Assembly (NCBI RefSeq): GCF_018139145.2
Contig: NC_059500.1
Coordinates: 57,873,580-57,937,579 of the forward strand
Source of the DNA: Gymnogyps californianus
Lineage: Eukaryota > Chordata > Aves > Accipitriformes > Cathartidae
Length of the DNA stretch: 64,000 nt
Reading direction: 5' to 3'
Part shown: one piece after another, positions 49,620 to 61,013 of the stretch
Layout of the letters: each line of letters begins with the position of its first letter
How positions within the stretch are numbered: position 1 is the stretch's first letter
Notes under the pieces: generated by a model
Told to the model about the DNA's origin: nothing
Database searches by the model: none
Seen by the model: the letters and a program-made list of their open reading frames with translations, nothing else
Made by a program: the position numbers and the translations under genes

Positions 49620-50130
49620 CCAAGCGAGCTTATGGAAAGGGTTCTGAAGTTGTTTCCAAACACTCCTGATTACAGGAAATATCCTAGACCTGGCACAATT
49701 GGGATTTAGGTCAAAATGTAGGACAGGAACAACATTCTTTCACTGTTGGATGACCTCCTGCCATTGGTAAAGAGTACACAAACCTTTTTGAATCAGTCAG
49801 TCATTCCTGAGCAATAATATGTCTGAGGGAGATGGAGGAATTCCAGGGAAACAGACTGCCTAATGTTCTTAGCAGAGAAGAGATGTACTAGTCGTGCTGA
49901 GAAACTATTTCCCTTACATCTGGAGCCCCATAAAGATTAGTTTGCTGTCTGGCCCTATTAAACATTCATAAACACAGAAATTAGTGATTCAGCACTATAG
50001 ACTGAGGGTGAAGTTGCACGCTTCTTTCTATCTTGTATAATATAGAATACCACACCACCAATATAGCCCAATACTTTGCCAAGAAATACATATAACAGAT
50101 CAACTGGTTAAAACAGAAGCCACAAAAGAC
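49620..50130 (+). mobile_element. Ancient LINE fossil, L2-like reverse transcriptase
   Basis: In short stretches of different frames the + strand reads like an L2-type reverse transcriptase in the right order. 'SELMERVL' falls near 49625. 'QLGFRSKCRTGTT' at about 49698-49736 matches the family block Q.GFR....T.T. 'SGAP', a stop, then 'RLVCCLALLNIH' near 49920-49975 corresponds to the GVPQGSVL.PLLFNI block. 'HHQYSPILC' near 50053-50080 sits where YHQYADD.Q is expected. No frame is intact and the catalytic Asp pair is lost. The GFR block and spacing argue for L2 rather than CR1. Such elements died out long before modern birds, so this is an old fossil. Confidence 0.5.
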
Positions 50131-51177
50131 AGACTATGCTGATTGTCAGAAGAAAGGACTCAGAGTTTGTTTTGGCCACAGGATTCTCCCTTTTGATGGA
50201 AGAGACGTAATTATCTCCTTGGTTTCTTGCTTACTGGTAGACATTGTTCTGCTGATCTTAATGTAGCATGATGTGTCAATGGTGAGTAGACCTCATCCTA
50301 TCTTGAAAAACAATGGCTAGTTCAATGGTATATCTAATGTTGCCATTTCCCAGCTAAATTTTAGCAATGTAGTATGAAGCTGTCAGAGCACGTGACACAC
50401 AGGACAACATTTCATTTTAACAGCTACAGCACATCACGCCAAACCTGTGTTCTTCATGCTGATTCTCCACAGCATATTGAGAAATCACTTGAATGCTAAG
50501 TAAAACCTTATCCTTAAGACACTCTTTTATCTATCCTTTTGTGATACCCAGATTACTAGGGATGTGAAGTGACAGAAATTGTTCTCCTTAGAAATAGTGG
50601 GATGGGTGTCAGCAGAGATAGTGTCCCTGCAAATTGGAATTTCCTCAGTGAGAGTGCAGGAATGACTGCAAAGTTTTGCTTGCTCTTGCTCAGAGTATAT
50701 GCTGTTATGAAGTTGTGGGGCAAGCAAGAGAAACTGTGAATGTTCAGCATCAGAAAATTTCTTATACCCCTGATGCTAGCTGATCCTCATGATGCACTGT
50801 AACAACAGGAAGAACCCTTCTCTATCCCATGGACTAGCTATTACTCTTGGGTTTGTCAGCCAGTAGAAATCTGAAAATGTTCCAGATATCTGCTCCACAT
50901 GCAGATAATATCAAAATGGAATATGAATAATGCGGTGGCCTTTCCACCCTAAAGAAATACTAGTGAGATGTTATTTGATCATTGGGGCATACACAGGTGA
51001 AGTGCAGGAAGCCACCACTTCAAAAGACCTAGAGCCTTTGAAAAACTGGAGCCAGTTTACATTGAGGTTATTGATGTTCCATTCCTTGTGTAATTCTGAG
51101 GGACCTGATTTCTGCAGTGTCCATGGCTAGATGAAGTTGTCCTATTGTATGCAACAATTTCAGTGTGTGTTATCTGA
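50131..51177. other. Non-coding stretch between element fossils
   Basis: I looked here for the N-terminal part of the Harbinger transposase that follows and could not recognise it. No other repeat. Confidence 0.4.
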
Positions 51178-51345
51178 GGCAATTGCAGCATAATGGCAGA
51201 ATGTCCTGTAGGGAGATTGAAAGCAAGGTACAGGTCTCTGATTGGCAATAGTAGTTCAGTGACAAATATAGCAATTATAATCCCTGTCTGCTGTATTTTG
51301 CATAACGTATATGAAACTAAGTCAGTAATTTCTGCTTCCATACTG
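51178..51345 (+). pseudogene. PIF/Harbinger-type transposase fossil (HARBI1-like C-terminus)
   Basis: A 56-codon stretch open on the + strand carries the C-terminal signature of the PIF/Harbinger DDE transposase (DDE_Tnp_4): IMAECPVGRLKARYRSL, then, after about ten residues, NIAIIIPVCCILHNVYE. In the family the motif is E.AFGRLK.R.R.L followed by a hydrophobic helix ending CC.LHN. The Glu of AEC is in the place of the catalytic Glu. Only this last segment is left; a stop precedes it in frame and the Asp-containing parts were not found. The ORF continues about ten codons beyond the signature. It could be a decayed transposon or part of a domesticated gene; the lack of upstream domains favours a fossil. 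Confidence 0.65.
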
Positions 51346-52619
51346 TGTTTTCAGACTAAGGTCAGGCAATTATAAAGGTTGATTTTCATAAACAAGCAGA
51401 AAAAGCACAAAAAGAACCTGACAATGGAAAAGAAGATGGAAAAAGTCCCCATAAATTGTTTCTTCCCTTGACTGTTGATTTTGTTAAATACATATATGTA
51501 TCTGTATATACGCGTTCCATGAAATTTAAGTTAGTCCACTGGGAGAAAGGAGGTAACACAGGCGTAGGCCATCTCCTCATATTTCATTGTGCTAACTTAC
51601 TGAGTTTTCAGAGAGTTTTAGCAGGTTTAATGTCAAACTTTTATAATCACAATAGGGATAAAATTAAGTTTCTGAAGTGGTACACTTCAGATTTCACTTA
51701 AGATTTGCTGCAGTCACTTATTTCTCAACATGTTGCTGATTACAGTCCTCTAATTCTGAGAGGACTTTTGGTCTTGGATGACCTATGAACTCTGTTTCCA
51801 TGGGGATATGCCAAACAGTAAAAGCCAAAAAAAGCCTTAGCAAAATAGTGATAAACAGGAAGATTTTTGAAGTTGTTACATTTATTCTACTCTCCAGTAT
51901 ACGGAAAGAATACAGATTTTTTTTTGTTAGATTAGCATATTTATCATATATATACATGAAGATTAAACCAAATCCATGCAAAATCTAAGCTTTCTGAATG
52001 TGTTTGAGAGAGGGTTATGAAGGGATTAATATTTATATAACAGGTACTGCCAATTTCAAAAAGTGAATAGAATGCAAAATGTTGATATTTGGTTATATCT
52101 ATAAATGTATTCTCTAATAAAAAAGATAAAATACTGATGATAACTAGAAAGTTAGTGAAAAAATGCCTTTTATTTCAAGGAACTATTGAACCAATTTCAG
52201 TATTCATAGTTAGACACAGAGACTGTGCAGTATATACTCTAAACTGTTGGCAGGAAGAGAATTTGGAATTAATTCCTTTTGCATTTTTACAGCACTTGAA
52301 TAGCTTGTGAAATAGCTCTGAGAAGATTAAATGTTTCCCGCAAGTAAACTCTATCTATTTACATATATCATTGCTTTTTTCATTACCAAGCATCTATATA
52401 AAGGAGCAACCCAGCAAAGACATAATGGAGTTAATTTCAACTTTACTTTGTGCGTACCTTTTCAGAAAAGCACACTGAAAAATTCAATTTAGATATTTTA
52501 TTATATTTTTCCTAAAAATTCCAGTGGTAGGGCAACATTAGTAAAGTATAAAGTGTCCTTTATTGTGGCTTTATAGCTTTTCTCCAACTCTGCTGTTTTG
52601 GTATTAGCAATAACACTTC
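51346..52619. other. Non-coding stretch, no recognised feature
   Basis: AT-rich with short unsupported frames. It separates the Harbinger-like and the piggyBac-like segments. Confidence 0.4.
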
Positions 52620-52870
52620 CAAAGCCATGGAGAAGAGGTAAATCATAACGACAGACTTCAGTATGTAATGAGGATGACCTTGGGAGCAATTTCCAACTTC
52701 CAGGTCTACACCCAGCTGTCTGCTGATGGAATGCTGGGATGGGACCTGGGTGGGAAGTGCGCCATGTCTGCATGGTACTTTGCACAGAAAGCCCGCAGAC
52801 AAAGAACTATTCTGTGCTCTGACAGTACCTTCATGGTCTGCCTGGGGACCAGCAATGCTAAACATAGTTG
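52620..52870 (+). pseudogene. Possible piggyBac-like transposase fossil
   Basis: A + strand frame open over about 85 codons reads, in order, GAISNFQVYTQL, then DLGGKCAMSAW, then RRQRTILCSDSTFM. The order and spacing recall the piggyBac (PGBD) block in which an N-F-x-x-Y-T/G motif is followed by L-G-x-x-V-x-x-L and then by a D-N/S-F-x-S strand. The opposite strand is also open for about 100 codons, as is common for such segments. Key catalytic Asp residues cannot be assigned with confidence. Alternatively it is a fragment of an unrelated retrocopy. The G+C content is higher than in the flanks, which supports coding origin. Confidence 0.35.
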
Positions 52871-53618
52871 CCTTAAAATTTACACTCAGCTTTAGTGCTC
52901 TAGTGCTTCATTAGCAATAACTGATGTGGCAGACAGGTGGACACCTTTGCTATCATTATTATTATTAAATACTTATATTGCCTGGCAACTTTTGTCAAGG
53001 ATTAAGCGTATGTTAGTGAGTATCTTCCTTAGGTATGGGGGTTATACAGCTTGATATGTAAAGTGTGGACTCACTTTGTGTGGAAGTCCAGACTAATCTG
53101 GCACAGGAAAAAAGCTAAATAGGTAAAACATCTTAAGTAAATGAATAAATACAAATAGAGGTTACAGTGAATAATGGAGGAAGGGGTGTGTGTCCTTTTT
53201 TTCAGCAGCATGAGAAGTCTTAAGGAGAATATTATGTTGCAGTGAAATTTTGTGCAAAGACAGGTATGATGATTTTGTGAGGAAGGAAAGAGTTAAATTA
53301 TGAGTGAGAAGCTAATGCTGTTTTCTAGTGCTCTTCTGGGTGTCAGAATATGGGCAACAGTCCTAGTACATAGACCCCTACACATGACACACATCAGTGC
53401 TTCTTTACACGGCCACCACAGGACAGAGTCCTTGATATGACCCTTTTTTTTTTCCAAAAGCATTTGTCCAGATTTAAGAAAGAAACATCCATTCAAGTAA
53501 CCATCCACAAAGAGGCAACCTCTAATTCCAAAGACTCCTAAGCCACGGATTGCTTGGAGTAGGAAAAATGTATTGAAAGGAAATATCACTGTACATTTGC
53601 CTGTTATTGTATCCTTCC
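52871..53618. other. Non-coding stretch, no recognised feature
   Basis: AT-rich, with no repeat family or supported frame. Confidence 0.45.
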
Positions 53619-53830
53619 TCACAAAATTGCAGAATGGTTGAGGTTGGAATGGATCTCTGCAGGTCGTCTAGTCCAAACCCTCTGCTCAAGCAGGGTCACA
53701 TAGAGCCCAGGACCATGTCCAGACAGCTTTTGAATATCTCCCAGGATGGAGACTCCACAATCTCTCTGGGCAACCTGTGCCAGTGCTCGGTTACTCTCAC
53801 CATTTTCCCTTTAAAAAACTTAAACTTGAA
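53619..53830 (-). mobile_element. CR1 LINE 3' fragment
   Basis: Minus-strand CR1 3' end: 'ttgcagaatggttgaggttg', 'cgtctagtccaaaccctctg', 'gatggagactccacaatctc', 'tctgggcaacctgtgccagt'. It fades before the coding part. The next insertion begins about 55 bases to the right. Confidence 0.85.
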
Positions 53831-54191
53831 AAAACTTTTTAAAGTTCCTAAGCATACACTTCTAAGCACTGCCCAAATTAGTGGGTGTCGTGGTTTAAGC
53901 CCAGCCAGCAACAAAGCACCACGCAGCCGCTCACACACTCCTCCCTCCAGGCAGGATGGGGAGCAGAAAATACAACAAAAAGCTCATGGGTTGAGACAAG
54001 GACAGGGAGGGATCACTCACCACTTATGGTCCCAGGCAAAACAGACTTGACTTGGGGAAAAAAAAGGAAACCGATTTCATCTGTTACCAATCAAATCAGA
54101 GTAGGATGATGAGAAATAGAACCGTGTCTTAAAAACTCACCTTCTCCCCACCCCTCCCTTCTTCCCGGGCTCAGCTTTGCTCCTGATACCT

Positions 54192-54549
54192 CTACCTCCT
54201 CCCCCCCAGCGGCGCAGGGGGACGGGGAATGGGGGTTGTGGTCAGTTCATCACACGCTGTTTCTGCCACTCCTTCCTCCTCAGGGGGAGGACTCCTCACA
54301 CTCTTCCCCTGCTCCAGCGTGGGGTCCCTTCCACGAGGGTCAGCCCTCCATGAGCTTCTCCAACTCAAGTCCTTTCCATGGGCTGCAGTCCTCCGCAAAC
54401 TGCTCCACCGTGGGCTTTCCCATGGAGTCACGACCTTCTCCAGGCCCAGCCACCCGCTCCGGTGTGGGGTCCTCCACGGGCTGCAGGTGGATATCTGCTC
54501 CACCGTTAACCTCCACGGGCTGCAAGGGGACAGCCTGCCGTCTCACCAC
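54192..54549 (-). pseudogene. Broken reading frame along type II LTR copy 2
   Basis: Minus-strand frames at 54549-54340 and 54503-54192 carry the same motifs as in copy 1: AVPLQPVEVNGGADIHLQPV, a VEQFAEDCSPWKG unit, and the acidic/proline block SPPPEEEGVAE to TTTPIPRPP. Shared frames in two diverged copies indicate that the ancestral element had this frame open. The units are fewer than in copy 1 and one shift interrupts them. Function unknown. Confidence 0.35.
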
Positions 54550-54717
54550 GGGCTGCAGGGGAATCTCTGCTCCAGGGCACCTCCTCCCTCTCCTTCTTCA
54601 CTGACCCTGGTGTCTGCAGCGTTGTTTCCCTCACATCCCATTCCTCTCCTTACTGTAGCTCCTCTTCTTCTTCTCCCAGCCTTTTCTTTCTCCCCTCCTC
54701 TTTTTTTTTACTGTAGC

Positions 54718-54780
54718 TCTTCTTCTTCTCCTTCTTCTACTTCTTCTTCTTCCTCCTCCTCCTCCTCCTCCTCCTCTTCC
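54718..54780 (+). repeat. TTC/TCC polypyrimidine microsatellite
   Basis: (TTC)n passing into (TCC)n, ending in about eight TCC units, inside type II LTR copy 2. Absent from copy 1, so it expanded after the copies separated. Confidence 0.9.
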
Positions 54781-54810
54781 ATCTTTCTCTTTCAGGAGTC
54801 TTTACCCCTT

Positions 54811-54820
54811 CTTAAATATG
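54811..54820 (-). promoter_or_regulatory. TATA-like box of type II LTR copy 2
   Basis: Minus-strand CATATTTAAG, about 145 bases from the LTR 5' end. In copy 1 the same place reads CTGTTTAAG. Confidence 0.4.
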
Positions 54821-54967
54821 CTATCACAGAGGCGCTACCACAGTCGCTGCTTGACTCGGCCTTGGCCAGAGGCGGGTCTGACTTTGGAGCCAGGGAAGCT
54901 TCCAGCAGCTTCTCAGAGGAGCCACCCCTGTAGCCCCTCCCCCGCTACACAAACCCAACACAGTGGG

Positions 54968-56659
54968 CTAGATGTACCTTTGGTCTGACAGCTACGTAAT
55001 GTGCTTTCTTATGTTTTATTGCGGAGGTTTTCTTTGCAGGGTAGAGAAAAGGCAAGTGGTTCACCAACACAAGAGATCTCTACAGAGTCTTACAATCAAA
55101 GCACTCCAGAACTCTAGAATTCATCCTCCATTTCTCATCCATCAAGCTGCCCCCTAACCTTGAACGTCTCTGTGATTTACAATGTCAGCCTTTTCTCTCT
55201 TGCATCTGATTTGCAGATCAAATACAGAGCTGTTTATCTTTAGCTTTTGGTTTTTTCATGCTCACTATTAGCTTATCAGGAATCACATTTTACAGCAGCT
55301 TTTTGGAACAATGTCAAACTGTTTTTAATACTGCAATAATCAGATACTGAGGAAAAAATGGTCTAGACTAGTAAGCTGAAACTTCCATGCATAAATTGTA
55401 CATACAGTTATACTGCTGTATAACTGCACAGTTATATATTGAGTTACTGTATCTTTGATAACTATGTAATACAATTTCACCAGTTAAAACTAATAGAGAC
55501 TAAAATTTCCTTTAACGTCCTAAAATGTTTTTTTCATAAATTATCATCACTGCAAACAAAATGCTCAAATGCATGAATATAACTTCAGTATAATACTTCA
55601 GTAAATTACAGTTCTAATAGTCTTCCAGTGACACAAATTATAGTTTTACTGTAAGCATGTAACAAGTTTGACAGATCTCTTAAGTAGCCTACATTTTAGA
55701 GTTCAGAAACCAACTTTTCCTCCTCATATGTTCTGCACCAACCCTCCCCCTTTTGACTGTAAAAGATCGTTAGCAAACAACAACTTTTCAGCTTCTGGCT
55801 TTGTCGAAACCCATCAAAATTCTGTTTTTCATGACTCTAATCACTACTTAAGGTTTAATAGTAACCAGACGCAGCACTCTGTGATGGATAGCAGCCCTGT
55901 TTAATCAGTGCTCTTGTAATACCTTCAGTTAATGCATTATGACTGTACTGCTGTTGCCTCACACTTTAAAGCACGAAATCCAACTGAAGAGTTGAATATA
56001 TAGAGTTGGCAGCTTCTTAGCTCATTTTATCTGCCTCTTCTGTATATTCTGGGTTACAACTTCTGGCTTTATATACTAGGGTGTGTTTTCTTTCCTTTTT
56101 TTTTAACACATTGAAAAGAATATAAATAGCATTGTTGTGTTATGCATGGGCTTAGGTCTATCCAGAGCATGAATGAAGGGTGAAAGGAGAGCAACTGTGT
56201 TCTGTGGCCTTGAATATTTCTGCTGCTGATAGTGCTGGTGGGAAGACTACAATCTCCTTCAGATTTTCAGTTTTTCTGTAGTTGACTTTGCTTATATATT
56301 ATCACAGGTCTTTTTTGAGTCAAAGACTCTTTCTTAAGGGTTATTAGAGGGGCACAGCAATAATTCATTTGATTCTTGAATTTTGCACTGTTTTTGAAGG
56401 CCTGGCAGATTTCGAGTAGACTGGGATATTATTGCAGTTTAAACACAGGGCCCAGCAATGCTGTTTATACTCTTATTTTAAAAGTCCAGTGTCAGTGACC
56501 ACTAGTGATTTCCCTGGGGTGTTTCACAGTACATCAGACTTCATTATATGGAAGTTTAAAAAGATCAGGCTAAATTTGCTTTTCTAAATTCTATTTCATT
56601 GGCATAATTACCATGCAGCTGCTTATATATTACAATATATTATTTTTATTTTACTGTAG
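54968..56659. other. Non-coding stretch, no recognised feature
   Basis: AT-rich, with no repeat family. Ends in a T-rich tract (tatttttattttactgtag) that can serve as a splice acceptor. Confidence 0.45.
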
Positions 56660-56704
56660 GATTAGTTGTTCTTCCAGTATTTGCAGCCTGGTATGGTGTT
56701 AGAG
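56660..56704 (+). CDS. Candidate coding exon 4 of the unrecognised small gene
   Basis: A 45-base segment between a good acceptor (tatttttattttactgtag) and a consensus donor GTGAGT (from 56705). Two frames have stops. The third takes two bases to complete a Gly codon with exon 18189-18259 (G + GA) and reads LVVLPVFAAWYGVR plus one base. The peptide is strongly hydrophobic and would extend the membrane segment begun in the previous exon. Phase out is 1, matching the segment at 61014. Very short, so the support is only the splice sites, the phase and the peptide character. No homologue recognised. Confidence 0.3.
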
Positions 56705-57239
56705 GTGAGTAGATTTTCACAATTTCATCAAATATTTTCAAAGCTGAATTAAGTGCTACTAAGTTTAAACTCCTTTTGTATTTGCTTCTGCAAGTGTTAG
56801 AGCAAGTAAGCTTGCTGGCTGAAATGTTCATGAAAGTAGCAAATATTAAGTAAATATTACAGACTACTGTCAAAAAGTAAATTCTGATTGTATAAGCTCA
56901 AATAACCTTCACAGAAGCATGACCCTGAGTACCTCCAGTCAGTAAAGAAACAGAAAGTGGTTGTGATGCTTCCTCCATGCACTTTGACTTGCATTTTAAA
57001 TATCAGCAATGGAAAAATAGTTGTGAAAAATTTCAGGCAATACAAGACACATACAACATCAACAAATATAAATTATATGTAATGATATATATTAAATATA
57101 ATAATTAAAAACATATATAATAAATATAATAATAAATTATAATTAAAACTGACATAGCTGTAGTTACATCAAAAGATGTAATTCTGTACCTCTCACCTCA
57201 TTTGTTCTCAGACTTCCTTTAAATTATATTTGTCTGGTC
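56705..57239. other. Non-coding stretch with an AT-only tract
   Basis: Contains an almost pure A/T tract of about 85 bases (57055-57140) with irregular 'aaatataataat' units. Confidence 0.55.
57055..57140 (+). repeat. AT-rich low-complexity tract
   Basis: Irregular repeats of aaatataat-type words with almost no G or C. Confidence 0.85.
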
Positions 57240-57455
57240 TTCTTTTTTCCTCTTTGTGGCATGATTTATGGTTTAATGGTCGGATAGTGAAGCCCTCCAG
57301 TAGCTTGTGTGGAGAGCATGGAGTCTCAGTCACTGTTGGTGTTAGACTCATACACGTTTCACTAATGAGATAGGTATAACTGATCCTGCTCTGTGGTAGG
57401 CAAGATCAGATGTCCTCTTGAGGTTGCTTCCAGACCTGTTTTTCTAGGATTCCAC
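57240..57455 (+). mobile_element. Decayed CR1 LINE 3' end
   Basis: A + strand remnant ending in the conserved CR1 block 'gatgtcctcttgaggttgct' followed by 'tccagacctgtttttcta', with 'gatcctgctctgtggtaggc' before it. Left boundary uncertain. Confidence 0.55.
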
Positions 57456-60400
57456 ACTACTTCTTCAGTAAGCAACTCATCAGTGTTACCTCTGAGGAAG
57501 ATCTTTATTTGCATGTAGTAACTTTGGGTCATTCAATAAATATATAGCATTAATAAAGTGCAAAAAACTGAGCTTTTGGATTCAGGAAAATCTGCTTTAT
57601 TGCAGGAAAAAAAAATAATTTTTTTATAATTAGTTCATCATGAGCAACCTTGACTGCTGTCTTCTGAGAAACAGTATCCAATTCATACAACTTGTATTGA
57701 GAACAAAATAAAGTGTGATGAAAATTTATCCGTGTAATGTTCCTCAGTGTAGAGTAACTGTATCAAAGAAAGTAACAGCAAATTTGTGATGTGGGAGAAC
57801 ATGATGTTTACTTCATTCTCAGTCTGCTCTAGCAGTTCTATCTGTTAACCAAATGAAAAGAGTGTGACCTTGCTTGTCTCTGTATTTAAGCTCTCAAAAT
57901 ACTTCCCATGACTCTGCCCATTGTGAAATTATAAAAAGGTCATGTGTTATTTTTAGATCCATATTAAGTAATGATATTATGTTGGTGTCTTTCCACTGTT
58001 CAGTGCTTGCCTTGAAACAGGCATACTTACCAAAGTTCCTACTAAGGCTACTTCTGTTTCTAGGCATGTAGGTCAAGGTCTTTGAAATCTTCAATGATTT
58101 GGTGTTGTCAATATTTTAGCATTCAGCACTTTCTGAACACTGGCCCTCTTTGTGATATTTCAATACACCAATATTTATATTCAATACATGGTGATTCTTT
58201 TTTTAATGTCGTTATGATTAATAAAGATGTTTTATGACTGGACAGAGTCTGTGGTTATATATAGTCATGTAAACATAAGCAGATTACATTTAGTGAGGAC
58301 TGAGGAAACACACACCTGTTACATGTGTGCTCAATGCTTCCAAAGGCTAATTTTCGTAGGCTGAGAAGGACTATATTGATGAGTTGGGAAAGTTGAGACA
58401 GACATACGCGGGTTTGCTGCTAAGTCAATTTTGAAAATATGATCCGTACTTTTAGTTTTCATAGCATTATTATCCAGATAGTCTGCAAATTATATATTGA
58501 CATTTAAAATGTATGCCATTATTTTTAACTGTATTATGCTGTTTATAAATTTATTCTATTCAAAACTCTTTAGAAGTTTAAGTCGGGCAAGGTTAGTTAA
58601 GTAATTTCCGATTTTCAAGAGCATAAAGTCTCACTGCTTACTCTACAGACATCCTTTGGATGGTGTCTTGCAAACCACAGTGCTACATCTTAGCCCACTC
58701 ATTTTTTTTCCAAGAGTGTGAATGTTTCTAGTATTTTGGGACCCAAATTCTTCACCTCAACATGGCACATTAGACTAGCTGAGTTTCTAAAGGGCATGGA
58801 GTTTAAAAGTTAATGAAGTGTGAAAGTGCTTTTATATGAAAAATACTATGCAAAAGATAGGTAGGTATTGGTCATGGAAGGAATACCATAATGTTAAAGA
58901 GGAATGTATTATTATATATTAATTTATTCTCAGTGTCTTCTCAGATATCTCTCAGTTTCTTAGACTGACCTGCCTAATAAGTTGTTCACATCTTTAGGGG
59001 AAAAAAAAGCCTTCAGGATTAACTTAATAAATTATGAACAGCTATTATGCTTGTAATTACAGTGGTGTTACCCAAGACCTGACTGGTCCCTAATGAACAC
59101 AGCTGTTTTGACCTTATTACCTGGTGACAGAACAACATTTTAACTACAGTTAGACAAAATGGAGACACCATACACCTTGAATATCCAATGATGCTTAGGC
59201 AGTGTGGGTAATCCTGTGTGGGTAAACTCACAACAGATATTTTAATATAGCATGTGCCTGATCATAGATAAACTTGCTGGTTTATGGTAGAATTAAATTC
59301 ACTTTCTATCCTGGTTTTTGAATAGAATCACAAATACTCTGTTATCCAGACTTAAGTATATTTGACTTACAGTATTTTCCATTTGTATAGGTATTTGTCT
59401 GCGCATTCTTCCTTAGACCACTTATTCCATATCCACAAACTGCAGCTTTGCTTTAAGGATTTTACTAAATTGCTTTTATTGCAATGGATTTTTTCCACAA
59501 CTGTGTAAACATCTTTGTAATCCCATTCAGCAATTAACCCTGTACTGTGGCTTTAATGTTTGTTTTAAGAGTACCTGTGGATGATATGCTATAATTGTTA
59601 AAACTGAGTAGAATTAGAAAAAAATCTGTTCATTATGCCAGCAAAAGTGTAAATTGGGAGCTGGGTTCATTACTGTGCTGTGAACTGTACACAATCTTAA
59701 AAGATGAGGAAAAGTAAGAACTATCTATGATCTATATTTAGCTTAAATTTTTTCCCAAATTCTTTGTGATATTGTTTGTTGATAAATGCAAGACATATGA
59801 GAAAGGCAGTCTTCAGAATTACATAACAACAAATACCAAAGCTGCCAATACTATAAAGAGTAAGACTGGATTTTCACTGTATATGTGTATGGTATGGTGT
59901 CTCTAAATGTTTTGAAGTGAGAACAGTGGCCTTCCATAATCCATCAAACATTGTCGTGGTGCTATATCATTAGCAATCTGTGATGAAGGAATGTAGTAGT
60001 TATGTCCAAGGCTAGTAAAGCTTGTTAGGGCTGTGCAAAACAATCAGAATTTGACCTGAAATCTTCTCTCTTATGCAGCCCATTCTTTATGGTATCTGGA
60101 TGTCTCAATCATTACTGTACCTACACTTCCTCACACACCCACTCAAGTAGGGAAGTGCTATACTCTCCATTTTGGAGATACCAAGCAGATGATGAAGCAG
60201 ACAAAGACTTAGTTGTCAGGTGTCACAGAGAAGTTTGTGGGCAGGGTAGTTTGTAATGTGCTTCTGTAACTGGATGACAGACTTCAGTTCTGTAATCAAG
60301 TCTCTTGCATCCTCCCCTGCCCAGGTAACATCAGCTCCTCTTTTCCTTGTGCAGAAATCCTGCTCAAAGAGATGTTATGCCACTCTTGGTGTTTGGGATT

Positions 60401-61013
60401 CTCAGGGGCTTGATTGTATCCTTTTCACTAACCTGCAATGGTCAGTTTAAGGGCTGCTAATATTAAAATGTGAGTTAGTGGAAAGAAGTCTCCCTTGGCT
60501 GCCATAACCATTGCCCATTTGACAAGTAATAAGCAGCAGACAGACAGCTGCCACCGAGGCTGGGGGAACACAATATAAAAAGGCATCTAGAAACATCAGA
60601 GATTAATATAGTTTACACACATGAGCTAGTGATAGCTATCTATGAAACTAGATGTCTTAGAAATCAGTGTTCTGAGCAGAAGTCCAGTTGGCTGTGATTT
60701 TTTCTAAATTCTTCAAGATACACTTTTAAAAAAGTTTTCAGTGCAGAAAACATGCCTGATGCTTTCTGTTATGAAAAAGATATTTCATGGCTGTTTCCAA
60801 GTCTTCCCTTTTTGCTCCTTTTCTTTGAATTCAACTTTACTCTGAAAAGTGCAGAAAAAGTGCAACCAAAATTAGATTTTTAATAGGAGAGATTCTTTTA
60901 AATATGCTTATTAATTTTAATTACATGTATTTCTGTCTGTTAAGCTTTTGAATTCTATAGTAGTTAGAAAGCCATTAGTGATCCTTTTTTCTGTTTTTGT
61001 TTCTCCTCTCCAG
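57456..61013. other. Long non-coding stretch (possible intron)
   Basis: AT-rich with no recognised transposable element. Ends in a very strong polypyrimidine tract (60983-61010) followed by CAG. Confidence 0.45.

Larger units (their letters stand above)
53886..54962 (-). mobile_element. Type II avian LTR, solo, copy 2, with a type I-like 3' end
   Basis: A 1,077-base element on the minus strand, starting TGTGTTGGGTTTGTGTAGC and ending GGCTTAAACCACGACA (minus-strand reading). Perfect 5-base target duplications GTGGG flank it (53881-53885 and 54963-54967). It matches 13785-14860 through most of its length, but its last ~60 bases ('ggtgctttgttgctggctgg' to the end) match the 3' end of the type I LTRs instead. 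The minus-strand TATA-like CATATTTAAG lies at 54811-54820. A TTC/TCC pyrimidine tract (54718-54780) sits in the 5' half. It has fewer internal 45-50 base repeats than the other copy. Orientation is the same as the copy 39 kb away. Confidence 0.85.

Noticed and set aside
54229..54933. A 234-codon + strand open frame
   Set aside because: Antisense within type II LTR copy 2. Its serine run is the translated TTC/TCC microsatellite.
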